The translations under genes and the position numbers were made by a program. A model generated the notes under the pieces. It did not search any database and had not been told where the DNA came from. It saw nothing but the letters and a program-made list of their open reading frames with translations. From contig NZ_CP061177.1 in assembly GCF_017355405.1 (NCBI RefSeq), forward strand, positions 2,339,001-2,403,000: 64,000 bases of DNA, given 5' to 3'. How positions within the stretch are numbered: position 1 is the first letter of the stretch; each line of letters begins with the position of its first letter. The stretch comes from Roseomonas haemaphysalidis. GTDB taxonomy: Bacteria > Pseudomonadota > Alphaproteobacteria > Acetobacterales > Acetobacteraceae. Shown piece by piece: positions 8,527 to 17,308 of this stretch.

Positions 8527-8561
8527 AGCAGACCGAGGCGGACATTTGCCCGCCTGCCGGG

Positions 8562-8714
8562 CTAGATCCGGCCCATCAGCACCAGGATGAGCAGGATGAT
8601 CAGGATCAGGCCCAGGCCGCCGGACGGGCCGTAGCCCCAGCCGGAGCTGTAGCCCCAGCGCGGCAGCGCGCCGATGACCAGCAGGATCACGATGATCAGC
8701 AGAATGGTGCCCAT
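8562..8714 (-). CDS. DUF3309 family small membrane protein
   Basis: This 50-residue protein matches DUF3309 in length and pattern: a hydrophobic segment (GTILLIIVILLVIGALP), a WGY..GWGYGPSGG centre and a second hydrophobic segment ending LVLMGRI. It is predicted to span the inner membrane twice. The function of the family is unknown. Start 8714 has a purine-rich GAGAGAGGG upstream; longer in-frame starts would add non-family sequence. An EcfG-like promoter lies upstream at 8787-8812, suggesting general-stress control. Confidence 0.85.
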   Translation of the reverse strand: MGTILLIIVILLVIGALPRWGYSSGWGYGPSGGLGLILIILLILVLMGRI

Positions 8715-8786
8715 GGCGCCCTCTCTCAATTGGCCGCCGGCAACCCGTGCGGCTTGAAGCCCCGGCCATGCCGGTTGCTGTTCGTG

Positions 8787-8812
8787 AACGCCAAGCATGG
8801 CAGTAATGTTGC
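8787..8812 (-). promoter_or_regulatory. EcfG-like (general stress) promoter of the DUF3309 gene
   Basis: Read on the minus strand, GCAAC, a 17-base spacer and CGTT match the alphaproteobacterial EcfG consensus GGAAC-N16/17-CGTT with one mismatch. It would start transcription about 65 nt before the DUF3309 ATG. The similar element before the DUF1328 gene supports the call. Confidence 0.4.
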
Positions 8813-8928
8813 GCCTCGCCCCCATTTATCCTCACGCTCCAGCCTGCGCCGGATCGGGCAACCGGCTTGACGCTGCCCCGGCGGGGGTCATCTCTGCCGC
8901 CAAAGATGTTTGAACGGAGCCGCCTGTC

Positions 8929-10287
8929 ATGAGCGCCTATGATTTCGACCTTTTCGTCATCGGCGGCGGCTCCGGCGGCGTGCGCTGCGCCCGCATCGCG
9001 GCCACCCATGGCGCCCGCGTCGGCGTGGCGGAGGAGCGGTTCTGGGGCGGCACCTGCGTCAATGTCGGGTGTGTGCCCAAGAAGATCATGGTCCAGGCCG
9101 CCGAATACGGCATCTGGGCCGAGGAAGCCGGCGCCTTTGGCTGGGACATCAGCCGGAATGCGCATCACTGGCCGGTGCTGAAGCAGGCGCGCGATGCGGA
9201 GGTCACCCGGCTGTCCGGCATCTACGGCCGATTGCTGGGCAATGCCGGGGTCACCAGCTTCGACGCGCGCGCGACCTTTGTGGATGCCCACACGCTGGAT
9301 GTCGGCGGCAAGCGGGTGACGGCGGAGCGGATCGTCATCGCCACCGGCGGCCATGCGCTGCGGCCCGAGATCCCCGGTGCCGAACTGGGCATGATCTCGG
9401 ACGACCTGTTCACGCTGGAGGAGATGCCCAGGCGCATCGCCGTGGTCGGGGGCGGCTACATCGCCCTGGAGTTCGCCAGCCTGCTGAATGGCCTGGGCGC
9501 CCAGGTGGAACTGCTGTACCGCCAGCCGCTGCCACTGCGCGGCTTCGATCAGGACGTCCGCGAGGCGATGCGCGACGCGCTGGACGCGCGCGGCATCGTC
9601 CAGCACATCGGCCACGAGGTCACCGGGCTGGAGAAGGTGGCGGAGGGGCTGCGCGTTTCCACCACGGGCGGTGCCACCTGCATGGTGGACGCGGTGATGT
9701 TCGCCACCGGCCGCAAGCCCAACACCCAGGGCCTGAACCTGGAAGCCGCGGGCATCGCCCCCGGTCGCCTGGGCGCCATTCCCGTGGACGGCCAGCAGGC
9801 CACCCAGCAGCCGCACATCTTCGCGGTGGGCGACGTCACGGACCAGATGAACCTGACGCCGGTGGCCACCGCCCAGGGCCATGCGCTGGCCGACACGCTG
9901 TTCGGCGGCCAGGCCCGCACCGTCAGTCTGGCCAACGTGCCCACCGCCGTCTTCACGGTGCCGCCCGCCGCCACCGTTGGCCTGACGGAGGAGGAGGCCA
10001 TGCTGGGCGGCCCGATCGACATCTACCTGACGCGCTTCACGCCCATGCGCCATACCATCAGCAAGCAGCCCCGCCGCACCCTGATGAAGCTGGTGGTGGC
10101 GCGGGACACGCAGCGGGTGGTCGGCGCCCACATGATCGGGGACGACGCGGCGGAGATGATGCAGGGCATCGCCGTCGCCATGGTCGCCGGCGCGACTAAG
10201 CAGGATTTCGACCGCACCATCGGCATCCATCCGACGGCGGCGGAGGAATTCGTCACGCTGCGCAGCATGACGCGTCAGGTGGGGTAA
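8929..10287 (+). CDS. gor: Glutathione-disulfide reductase
   Basis: This 452-residue class-I flavoprotein disulfide reductase has an FAD fold at the N-terminus (VIGGGSGG, 10-17), the redox-active GGTCVNVGCVPKK with Cys43/Cys48, an NADPH fold (VVGGGYIALEFA), a second FAD motif (FAVGDVTD) and the dimer-interface catalytic pair His434/Glu439 in HPTAAEE. It reduces GSSG with NADPH in the cytosol. Motif spacing and length fit the plant/bacterial GR group better than mercuric or lipoamide reductases. The esterase gene follows after 5 bp, so the two may be co-transcribed. Confidence 0.92.
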   Translation: MSAYDFDLFVIGGGSGGVRCARIAATHGARVGVAEERFWGGTCVNVGCVPKKIMVQAAEYGIWAEEAGAFGWDISRNAHHWPVLKQARDAEVTRLSGIYGRLLGNAGVTSFDARATFVDAHTLDVGGKRVTAERIVIATGGHALRPEIPGAELGMISDDLFTLEEMPRRIAVVGGGYIALEFASLLNGLGAQVELLYRQPLPLRGFDQDVREAMRDALDARGIVQHIGHEVTGLEKVAEGLRVSTTGGATCMVDAVMFATGRKPNTQGLNLEAAGIAPGRLGAIPVDGQQATQQPHIFAVGDVTDQMNLTPVATAQGHALADTLFGGQARTVSLANVPTAVFTVPPAATVGLTEEEAMLGGPIDIYLTRFTPMRHTISKQPRRTLMKLVVARDTQRVVGAHMIGDDAAEMMQGIAVAMVAGATKQDFDRTIGIHPTAAEEFVTLRSMTRQVG

Positions 10288-10292
10288 CCGGC

Positions 10293-11252
10293 ATGCACCG
10301 CATCGACCCGGAGATGGCCGCCTTCAACGCGATGATGGAAGAGCGAGCCCTCGCTCTGCCGCCGATTCGCCTCGGTCTGCCGTTCGACGAGCCGCGCCGG
10401 ATCAATGACACGCTCAACCTCGGCCTCGGCGGCGGGCCGGCGATGGCGGAAAGCCGCGACATCTGGCTGCCGGTGCGTGGCCGGCGCATCCAGTGCCGGC
10501 TGCACCGTCCGGTGGGCAAGGCGGGGCCGCTGCCGGTGCTGGTCTACCTGCATGGCGGCGGCTGGGTCTGGAACAGCATCGACACCCACGACCGCACGAT
10601 GCGCGAATATGCCGCGGCCTCGGGCTGCGCCGTGCTGGGACCGGACTACGCGCTGAGCCCGGAAGCACGCTACCCCCAGGCGCTGGAGGAATGCGTCGGC
10701 GTGGCGCGGGCGGTGGCCCTGCGCGGCGCCGAATGGGGGCTGGACCCCGCGCGCATCGTGCTGGGCGGTGATTCGGCGGGGGCCAACCTGGCACTTGGCG
10801 CCGCCCTGATGCTGCGGGAGGTCACGCCGGCGCTGGCGTTGCGCGGGCTGCTGCTCGGCTACGGCGTCTATGACAGCGACTTCGAAACCCCGTCCTACCG
10901 CGAATTCGCCGAAGGCTACGGCCTGACGCGGGAGCGGATGATGTTCTACTGGGATTGCTACGCGCCCAACGCCGCCGACCGCGTCAGCCCTTTCGTCGCG
11001 CCGCTGCGCGCCGACCTGCGCGGCCTGCCGCCCGTGCATATGACCCACACGGAGCTGGACGTGCTGGCCAGCGAGAATCTGGCCATGGAAACCGCGCTGC
11101 GTGCCGCCGGCGTGGCCGTCAGTGCCGAGCACTTCCCCGGCACCGTGCATGGCTTTCTGCGCGCTGCCGGGCATGTCGGCGCCGCCGACCGCGCCATCGC
11201 GGCCAGCGGGCGGTGGCTGGCGGCTCAGGCGGGCCTGACGCCCCAGGAGTAA
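10293..11252 (+). CDS. Alpha/beta hydrolase of the hormone-sensitive-lipase family (esterase)
   Basis: This 319-residue carboxylesterase of family IV has the oxyanion motif HGGGW (87-91), the nucleophile motif GDSAG (Ser161), and the likely acid Asp256 and base His286 (TVHGF). No signal peptide is present, so it is cytoplasmic. The natural substrate is unknown; HSL enzymes usually prefer short acyl esters. It starts 5 bp after gor, and its last 28 bp overlap the 3' end of the convergent solute-binding protein gene. Confidence 0.88.
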   Translation: MHRIDPEMAAFNAMMEERALALPPIRLGLPFDEPRRINDTLNLGLGGGPAMAESRDIWLPVRGRRIQCRLHRPVGKAGPLPVLVYLHGGGWVWNSIDTHDRTMREYAAASGCAVLGPDYALSPEARYPQALEECVGVARAVALRGAEWGLDPARIVLGGDSAGANLALGAALMLREVTPALALRGLLLGYGVYDSDFETPSYREFAEGYGLTRERMMFYWDCYAPNAADRVSPFVAPLRADLRGLPPVHMTHTELDVLASENLAMETALRAAGVAVSAEHFPGTVHGFLRAAGHVGAADRAIAASGRWLAAQAGLTPQE

Positions 11253-12811
11253 GGCATGCTCCCCTTCATGAAGCCGGTCAGGTTGCTGCGATAGGCCGTG
11301 CGGATGAAGAACTGGCCAAGCGGGATGGTGGCGACATCGTCCTGCGCCTTTCTGTTCACCGCGTCGGCGATGCGCAGCTGGGACTCCGCGTCGGGGGCGT
11401 CCAGCCAGGTCTGGATGAGTTCCTCCATCTCCGGGCTGGTGTACCAGCCGAACCAGCCGTTCGCCCCCGGTCCCTTGACCAGCGAGGACACCGCCGGGTT
11501 GGCATAGCCCATGGCCGACCCATAGGTGTGGAAGATGCTCCAGCCACCCTTCTCCACCGTCTCGCGCGAGGCGCGGCGCTGCACCACCGTGCCCCAGTCG
11601 CTTTCGATCAGGTCCACGTTGAAGCCCACGCGCTTCAGCACGTCGGCAGTCAGCTGGCCATGCGGGCCGATCAGCGGGAAGTCGGTCGGGTTGATGATCA
11701 CCACCTTCTCGCCGTTGTAGCCAGATGCCGCCAGGGCGGCCCTGGCGCGGTCCAGGCTGCGCGGTGCGGCGTTGAGGGGCGACAGGTTCTCGGTGCCGTA
11801 AGGCGTGCCGCAGGGGAACAGGCTGTGGCATTCACGCCAGGCGGAGCGGTCCTCGCCCAAAGTCACGCCCATGTAGTCGGGCTGGTTGACCGCCAGCGCC
11901 ACGGCCTGCCGGACCTTGGGGTTGTTGAACGGCGGCGTCAGGTGGTTCAGCCGCATCAGGCTCATGAACCCGGTGGTCGCGAGGTTGTCGATCTTGACGC
12001 TGCGGTTGCGCGCCAGTGTCGGGATCAGGTCGGCCAGCGGCTGGTCCACCCAGTCCACCTCGCCGTTCGACAGCGCGGCGACGGCGGTGGCGGGGTCTGG
12101 CAGGATGTTCCACTCGACGCGATTGAAATGCGCCACCTTGCCGCCGCTGGTCCAGTCCGCCGCGCCTTCGCGGGGCTGATACTGGTCGAACTTGGCATAG
12201 ACGGCGCGGCTGCCGGCGACGAACTCGTCTTTCAAGAAGCGGAACGGGCCGGAGCCGGTGACCTCGGCGATCTGCGTGTTGGCATCCGTCCTCGCCAGCC
12301 GCTCCGGCATGATGAAGGCGACGTTGGCATCCGGCTTGGCCAGGGCATCCAGCAGCAGCGGGAAGGGCTTGGTGAGCTTGATCTCGACCGTGCGGTCATC
12401 CGCCGCGCGCCAGCTGTCCACCACCTTGGCCAGGATCTGCCCGAAGGGGTCGCGCTTGGACCAGCGTTCCAGGCTGGCCGCGGCATCCTGCGCCCGCACC
12501 GGCTCGCCGTCATGAAAGCGCAGGCCGGGGCGCAGCGTGATCCGCCAGGTCCGCTTGTCGTCGGACACCGAATGGCCCTCGGCCATCTGCGGCTGCGGGC
12601 GCTGCTGGGCATCGACGCCGTAGAGTGTGTCGTAGACGTGGTAGCCATGCATCTGGGTGACGATGGCCGAGGTCCAGATGGGGTCCAGCGCCGTGAGGTT
12701 GGCCTGCGGCACGAAGCGCAGGGTGGAGGCGCGGGCCGGCTGGGCCAGGGATGGGCGGGCAAGGGCGAGGCCCCCCAGCGCGGCCCCCTGCAAAAGCGTG
12801 CGGCGGTGCAT
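11225..12811 (-). CDS. ABC transporter substrate-binding protein, peptide/nickel family 5 (orphan)
   Basis: This 528-residue periplasmic binding protein of the DppA/NikA family has a signal peptide (1-23, Tat-like MHRRTLLQGAALGG... ending SLAQ) and family segments such as RTWRITLRPGLRFHDGEPV and GSGPFRF. It would capture a peptide, amine or opine-like ligand for an ABC importer. No permease or ATPase gene lies beside it: its neighbours are an esterase (convergent, 28 bp overlap) and trmJ. It must therefore use a transporter encoded elsewhere or act alone. The ligand cannot be predicted. Confidence 0.88.
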   Translation of the reverse strand: MHRRTLLQGAALGGLALARPSLAQPARASTLRFVPQANLTALDPIWTSAIVTQMHGYHVYDTLYGVDAQQRPQPQMAEGHSVSDDKRTWRITLRPGLRFHDGEPVRAQDAAASLERWSKRDPFGQILAKVVDSWRAADDRTVEIKLTKPFPLLLDALAKPDANVAFIMPERLARTDANTQIAEVTGSGPFRFLKDEFVAGSRAVYAKFDQYQPREGAADWTSGGKVAHFNRVEWNILPDPATAVAALSNGEVDWVDQPLADLIPTLARNRSVKIDNLATTGFMSLMRLNHLTPPFNNPKVRQAVALAVNQPDYMGVTLGEDRSAWRECHSLFPCGTPYGTENLSPLNAAPRSLDRARAALAASGYNGEKVVIINPTDFPLIGPHGQLTADVLKRVGFNVDLIESDWGTVVQRRASRETVEKGGWSIFHTYGSAMGYANPAVSSLVKGPGANGWFGWYTSPEMEELIQTWLDAPDAESQLRIADAVNRKAQDDVATIPLGQFFIRTAYRSNLTGFMKGSMPYSWGVRPA

Positions 12812-12876
12812 CGGTCGTCTCCCATGCCCCTGGTCCGGGGCTTCGGCGGAAGACTAGGCAGCCGCGCACGGCATGG

Positions 12877-13713
12877 TCAACGCGGCAGCGGCGGCTCCTG
12901 CCAGGGCGCCGGCGGGTCGTCGTCTTCCGACCGGCCACGCCGCATGCGGCCCTTGGACAGTTCGCTGACCACGCCGTGCAGGGTGCGGATCTCCTGCGTC
13001 GTCACCTCGCCCCGGTTGAACCAGTGGCGCAGGTTGCGCACCATGCCGGCCCGCTTGGGGTGGTTGTCCAGGAAGCCGGAGGCGTCGAGCTCCCGCACCA
13101 GCCGGTCCAGGAAGTTGTCAAGCTCGCCCTTGGTGGCCACGCCCGTCTCGTTGGTCATCAGCCGGCGGGGCGGGGTCCTGTCCTCGGCGGCATTCCACCA
13201 TTCATAGGCTAGGATCATCACCGCCTGGGCGAGGTTCAGCGACATGTGCGCCGGGTTCAGCGGATAGCGCACCAGCGTGTCGGCATGCGCCAGATCCTCC
13301 GCCTCCAACCCGGCCCGCTCGGGGCCGAACAGGATGGCGGCGCGGTGGCCATCGCCACGGCAGATGCGCACCAGCTCGTCGGCGGCGCCGCGCGCGGTGT
13401 GGACCGGGATGACCACGTGGCGGGGCCGGGGGCAGGTGGCCAGGACCCTGTGGCAGTCGGCCACGGCATCGGCCACCGTGGCATGCACGGTCGCGGCATC
13501 CAGGATGCGGTCGGCGCCGGAGGAAGCGTACCAGGCGCGTTCCTGCGGCCAGCCGTCGCGTGGGGCGACCAGCCGCAGGTGGAACAGCCCGCCATTGGCC
13601 ATGGCGCGCGCGGCGGTGCCGACATTCTCGGCCAGCTGCGGACGGACCAGGACGATGATCGGGCTTTCGCCCGGCAGGGGCGCCAGCTCGGCGCCGCCGT
13701 CGCGGCCGGTCAT
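12877..13713 (-). CDS. trmJ: tRNA (cytidine/uridine-32-2'-O)-methyltransferase, TrmJ-type SpoU protein
   Basis: This 278-residue SPOUT-class RNA methyltransferase shows the three SpoU motifs: RPQLAENVGTAARAM (about 24-38), ILFGPERAGL and YPLNPAHMSLNLAQAV, which build the SAM-binding trefoil knot. A C-terminal helical extension of about 100 residues is typical of TrmJ. It methylates the ribose of nucleotide 32 in certain tRNAs. Subfamily choice rests on the extension and on the RPQLAENVG motif; another TrmH-family specificity is possible. It lies between the solute-binding protein gene and the DUF305 gene on the same strand. Confidence 0.85.
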   Translation of the reverse strand: MTGRDGGAELAPLPGESPIIVLVRPQLAENVGTAARAMANGGLFHLRLVAPRDGWPQERAWYASSGADRILDAATVHATVADAVADCHRVLATCPRPRHVVIPVHTARGAADELVRICRGDGHRAAILFGPERAGLEAEDLAHADTLVRYPLNPAHMSLNLAQAVMILAYEWWNAAEDRTPPRRLMTNETGVATKGELDNFLDRLVRELDASGFLDNHPKRAGMVRNLRHWFNRGEVTTQEIRTLHGVVSELSKGRMRRGRSEDDDPPAPWQEPPLPR

Positions 13714-13775
13714 GGATACGAGGCTATCGGAAACATGCGCCCCCGATAGCCGCCCGGCGCGGTGGCGGAAAGGGC

Positions 13776-14129
13776 CTAGCGCGCGCGTGCCAGAAAGGCG
13801 CGGAGCTGCGCGATCTCCTTTTCCTGGGCGGCGATGATCTCCTCGGCCATCTTGCGCATGGCGGGGTCGCGGCCGTGCTGCAGCTCGATGCGGGCCATGT
13901 CGATCGCGCCCTGGTGGTGCGGGATCATGCCGGCGGCGAAGTCGCGGTCGGTGTTCCCGGTGTAGGGAATATCCATGGCGCCGTGCATGCGGGTCATGGC
14001 CTCCTTGAACGCCTGGGTGGAGGGCGAGGCGGATGCGGCCGGGGCACTGCCGTGGCCGGCATGCTGCGCCAGCGCGGCGGTGCCGGACAGCGAAACGGCC
14101 AGGGCGGCGGCGAGGGCGATGCGTGACAT
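13776..14129 (-). CDS. DUF305 (CopM-like) secreted protein
   Basis: This 117-residue protein has a signal peptide (MSRIALAAALAVSLSGTAALA, 1-21) and a DUF305 core: MTRMHGAMDIPYTGNTDRDF, then MIPHHQGAIDMAR and a C-terminal helix with EIIAAQEKEI. The MIPHH...DMA histidine/methionine cluster is the family hallmark and binds metal, copper in some characterised members. Start 14129 gives the signal peptide directly; the longer open frame upstream overlaps the msrQ leader and is non-family. It is divergent from msrQ (141 bp), so the two could share control under metal or oxidative stress. Confidence 0.85.
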   Translation of the reverse strand: MSRIALAAALAVSLSGTAALAQHAGHGSAPAASASPSTQAFKEAMTRMHGAMDIPYTGNTDRDFAAGMIPHHQGAIDMARIELQHGRDPAMRKMAEEIIAAQEKEIAQLRAFLARAR

Positions 14130-14269
14130 GCTATGGTTCCTGCGGGATGGTGCCGGGGCAGATGGGACCTTCCCTTGGTGGCAAGGCAAGGGGTCCACCT
14201 GTTGCGCGGCCCCCGCCACCCCACATGCGACCGCGCAGACGTGCCGCCACCCAAGGACACCGACCCCGC

Positions 14270-15169
14270 ATGAGCACCCGTGCCGCCCCGGCCACTGCCG
14301 CCCCGTCACGTCCTGGCACCCGCGCGCCATGGCGGGATCGACAGGGTGCCTTTTCCCCCTTCAAGGCCACGGTGCTCGCGGCGCTTTGCCTGCCGGCCCT
14401 GTGGCTGGCTTATCAGGCGGCGGCCGGGACCCTGGGCGGGCGCCCGCTGATGGAAGCGATCCATCAGACCGGACTGTGGGGCACGCGCATCCTGCTGCTA
14501 TCGCTGCTGGTGTCCCCCCTGCGGCAACTGCTGCGGGAGCCGCGCGTGATGCTGGTGCGCCGCATGGTGGGCGTGGCGGCCATGACCTACATCCTGGGCC
14601 ACTTCACGCTCTACATCGCCGACCAGGGCTTCGACCTGGTGAAGGTGGCGACCGAGATCGTGCTGCGCTTCTACCTGACGATCGGCTTCGTGGCGCTGGC
14701 CGGGCTGGTGGCGCTGGGCATCACCTCGACGGACGGCTGGGTGAAGCGGATGGGCGGGCGCCGCTGGCAGCTGCTGCACCGCGCGGCCTATGCCATCGCG
14801 CTGCTGGCCATGGTCCACTTCATTCTGCAAACCAAGCTGGACGTGACGGAGGCGATGCTGACCTCCGGGCTGTTCCTGTGGCTGATGCTGTACCGCCTCG
14901 CCGGCAGCAAGGGCTCGGCACCGCCGTTGTGGCAGCTCGCGCTGCTGGTGCCCGCGGCGGCGGTGGGCACGGCGTTGATCGAGGCCTCGTGGTACGGGCT
15001 GTTCACCGGCATCCCGGCGCTGCCGGTCTTGCAAGCCAACCTGGACGTCGAGTTCGGCCTGCGCCCGGCCTTGTGGGTCGGCATCGTCGCCGCCGGCATG
15101 GTCCTGGTGGGCGCCTTTGGCCGCTGGCGGCAGTCCCGCAAGCGGCCGGCGCGGCGGGCCGTGGCCTAG
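14270..15169 (+). CDS. msrQ: MsrQ, heme-binding membrane subunit of the periplasmic methionine sulfoxide reductase
   Basis: This 299-residue polytopic protein of the ferric-reductase-like family has about six hydrophobic helices. His111, His170 and His183 have nearly the spacing of the three heme ligands of E. coli MsrQ (59 and 13 residues apart). MsrQ passes electrons from quinol or flavin to the molybdoenzyme MsrP, which repairs oxidised methionines in periplasmic proteins. No msrP gene is adjacent, which is unusual because the pair normally forms an operon. The start at 14270 leaves about 25 cytoplasmic residues before the first helix. The stop overlaps the convergent cysS stop by 4 bp. 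Confidence 0.88.
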   Translation: MSTRAAPATAAPSRPGTRAPWRDRQGAFSPFKATVLAALCLPALWLAYQAAAGTLGGRPLMEAIHQTGLWGTRILLLSLLVSPLRQLLREPRVMLVRRMVGVAAMTYILGHFTLYIADQGFDLVKVATEIVLRFYLTIGFVALAGLVALGITSTDGWVKRMGGRRWQLLHRAAYAIALLAMVHFILQTKLDVTEAMLTSGLFLWLMLYRLAGSKGSAPPLWQLALLVPAAAVGTALIEASWYGLFTGIPALPVLQANLDVEFGLRPALWVGIVAAGMVLVGAFGRWRQSRKRPARRAVA

Positions 15170-16599
15170 GCGCGCCGCCAGGTGGTGCCGCCGGCGCCAT
15201 CCTCCAGCACGATACCCTGGGCGGTGAGATCGGCGCGGATACGGTCGGCTTCCGCCCAGTCCTTCGCCGCCCGGGCCGCCAGGCGCGCGGCGATGGCGGC
15301 CTCGATGGCGGCGTTGCCGTCCGCCGCGCCGCCCTGGCGCCACGCCTTGGCATCCCCGGCCAGCAGGCCCAGCACGCCGGCGGCCTGGCGCAGCGCCGCC
15401 GCCGCCTGGCCCGATTGCGGCGCCCAGTCACGCCCGATCCGCCCCAGCACCGCCTTGTCCGAGCCGCCGACGGTGGCGACGTTTTCCAGCGTCCGCAGGT
15501 CGCGCAGGCGCGCCACGGCCAGCGGGGTGTTCAGGTCATCCGCCAGGGGGGCCATGGCCCATTCCGCCATCTCCGCCACCAGCGCGTCGTCCGCTTCCGG
15601 CACCGGCAGGTCGCGCGCCAGCAGGGCATAGAAGTCGTCCAGCTCGCCCCGGGCCTCGTCCAGCCGCTCGGCAGTGTAGTCCAGCGCGGAGCGGTAGTGG
15701 GTCTTCAGCAGCAGCAGGCGGAAGGCCTCCCCGGCCCAGGCGCCGCGTTGCAGGATGTCGCGCACCGTCAGGAAATTGCCGAGCGACTTGGACATCTTCT
15801 CGCCGTCCACCAGCAGCATGCCGTTGTGCAGCCAGAAGCGCGCGAAGCCGCTGCCCGGAAAGGCGCAGGCGGATTGCGCTAGCTCGTTCTCGTGGTGCGG
15901 GAAGATCAGGTCGTGACCGCCGCCGTGGATGTCGAATTCCGGGCCGAGGTAGCGCCAGGACATGGCCGAGCATTCGATGTGCCAGCCGGGCCGGCCGCGG
16001 CCCCAGGGGCTGTCCCAGCCCGGGGTGGCGTCGTCGGACGGCTTCCACAGCACGAAGTCGCCGGGGTCACGCTTGTAGGGCGCGACCTCCACGCGGGCAC
16101 CGGCCAGCATCTCGTCCGGCGTGCGCCCGGACAGCGCGCCGTAGGACGGGTAGCTGGATACGGCGAACAGCACATGCCCCTCGGCCTCATAGGCGTGGCC
16201 GTTGCCAATCAGCTTCTCGATGATGGCAATCATCGGCGCGATGTTGTCGGTCGCGCGCGGCTCTTCGTCCGGCGGCAGGCAGCCCAGCGCCACCATGTCG
16301 GCATGGAAGCCGGCGGTGGTGCGGGCGGTGATGGCGCCGATGCTTTCGCCGCTTTCCGCGGCACGCGCGTTGATCTTGTCGTCCACGTCCGTGATGTTGC
16401 GGACATAGGTGACGCGGGGAAACCGGCCGCGCAGCAGGCGTGCCAGCACGTCGAACACCACCACGGGCCGCGCATTGCCCAGATGCGCGAGATCATAGAC
16501 CGTCGGCCCGCACACGTAGAGGCGCACATGCTCGGGGTCGATCGGCGCGAAGGCCTCACGCCGGCGGGTGGCGCTGTTGTGGAAGGCGAGTTCGGTCAT
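15166..16599 (-). CDS. cysS: Cysteinyl-tRNA synthetase
   Basis: This 477-residue class-I aminoacyl-tRNA synthetase charges tRNA-Cys. It has the zinc-site Cys30 ([10 protein letters not shown]), a HIGH-type motif HLGN at 39-42, further zinc ligands around Cys210 and PHHENE (234-239), and KMSKS at 268-272. The C-terminal helical domain that reads the anticodon is present and the length is normal. The start is an ATG with family-typical sequence after it ([10 protein letters not shown]). The gene converges on msrQ with a 4 bp overlap and follows the GreA/B-like gene after 88 bp. Confidence 0.96.
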   Translation of the reverse strand: MTELAFHNSATRRREAFAPIDPEHVRLYVCGPTVYDLAHLGNARPVVVFDVLARLLRGRFPRVTYVRNITDVDDKINARAAESGESIGAITARTTAGFHADMVALGCLPPDEEPRATDNIAPMIAIIEKLIGNGHAYEAEGHVLFAVSSYPSYGALSGRTPDEMLAGARVEVAPYKRDPGDFVLWKPSDDATPGWDSPWGRGRPGWHIECSAMSWRYLGPEFDIHGGGHDLIFPHHENELAQSACAFPGSGFARFWLHNGMLLVDGEKMSKSLGNFLTVRDILQRGAWAGEAFRLLLLKTHYRSALDYTAERLDEARGELDDFYALLARDLPVPEADDALVAEMAEWAMAPLADDLNTPLAVARLRDLRTLENVATVGGSDKAVLGRIGRDWAPQSGQAAAALRQAAGVLGLLAGDAKAWRQGGAADGNAAIEAAIAARLAARAAKDWAEADRIRADLTAQGIVLEDGAGGTTWRRA

Positions 16600-16687
16600 C
16601 CAGTCGGGGCCTGTCGGGTGGTTCGAGGGGCGGGAAGGGCGCGCATCCTAGCCGCCCGGCCCCGCCCCGCCCAGGGTGCAATCCGCG

Positions 16688-17161
16688 TCAGGCCGCCGCG
16701 ATGCGCTCCACGGTCACCGCCGGGCGCCCGCCGCCGACCTCCACCACCTCGCCCTCCACGGCGCCGGTCAGCGCCACCGCCAGCGGCGCGGTATAGGCCA
16801 GCAGGCCCTTGGCCGGGTCGGCCTCGTCCTCGCCGACGATGCGGTAGGTGACGCTGCCGCCATCGCGCCGCAGCGTCACCCTGGCACCGAACACCACCTC
16901 GCGCGGCGCGGCTCCCGGCGGCGGGACCAGCTGGGCGGTGGCGTGGCGGGCGCGCCAGTAGCGCAGGTCCCGCGCCAGGCGGGCATGGTCCGGGTGGTCC
17001 GCGCCGGTTTCTGCCAGCGCGGCTTCCAGGCGGGCGACCTCGGCATCGATGCTGCGCAGGCCCTCCCGCGTCACCAGGTTGGGCGCGGTGCTGACCGGGC
17101 GTTCCGGCAGTTGCGCGGCGGCGGCCTCGGCCGATTCCTCGGACACGAACGCACGGCTCAT
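16688..17161 (-). CDS. GreA/GreB-family transcription elongation factor-like protein
   Basis: This 157-residue protein has the GreA/GreB architecture: an N-terminal helical hairpin (about 30-80, SIDAEVARLEAALAETG...) and a C-terminal FKBP-like domain with FGARVTL, YRIVGEDEADPAKGLLAYTAPLA and GEVVEV. Gre factors enter the RNA polymerase secondary channel and stimulate cleavage of backtracked RNA. The hairpin-tip acidic pair of GreA is replaced here by ETGADHPD, and the first 25 residues are a non-family extension, so it may be a divergent GreA/B paralogue rather than the main GreA. It could be co-transcribed with cysS. Confidence 0.8.
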   Translation of the reverse strand: MSRAFVSEESAEAAAAQLPERPVSTAPNLVTREGLRSIDAEVARLEAALAETGADHPDHARLARDLRYWRARHATAQLVPPPGAAPREVVFGARVTLRRDGGSVTYRIVGEDEADPAKGLLAYTAPLAVALTGAVEGEVVEVGGGRPAVTVERIAAA

Positions 17162-17308
17162 GGGCGTTACTCCTGCTCTGCTGAGGTAACGCGGGAAGGC
17201 AGCTCGCGTGACTGCAATAGCAGTTCTGTCTGGCGCCCCTCGCGGTTCTGCGCTTCAAATCAAGCGAGAGCGGCGCAAGCCGCCGGACAGGCTGATGAGG
17301 ATCCGACC

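Noticed and set aside
8272..10230. Minus-strand open frame of about 650 codons opposite glmS and gor
   Set aside because: Antisense shadow; the small DUF3309 gene within the same interval is in another frame and is the real gene there.
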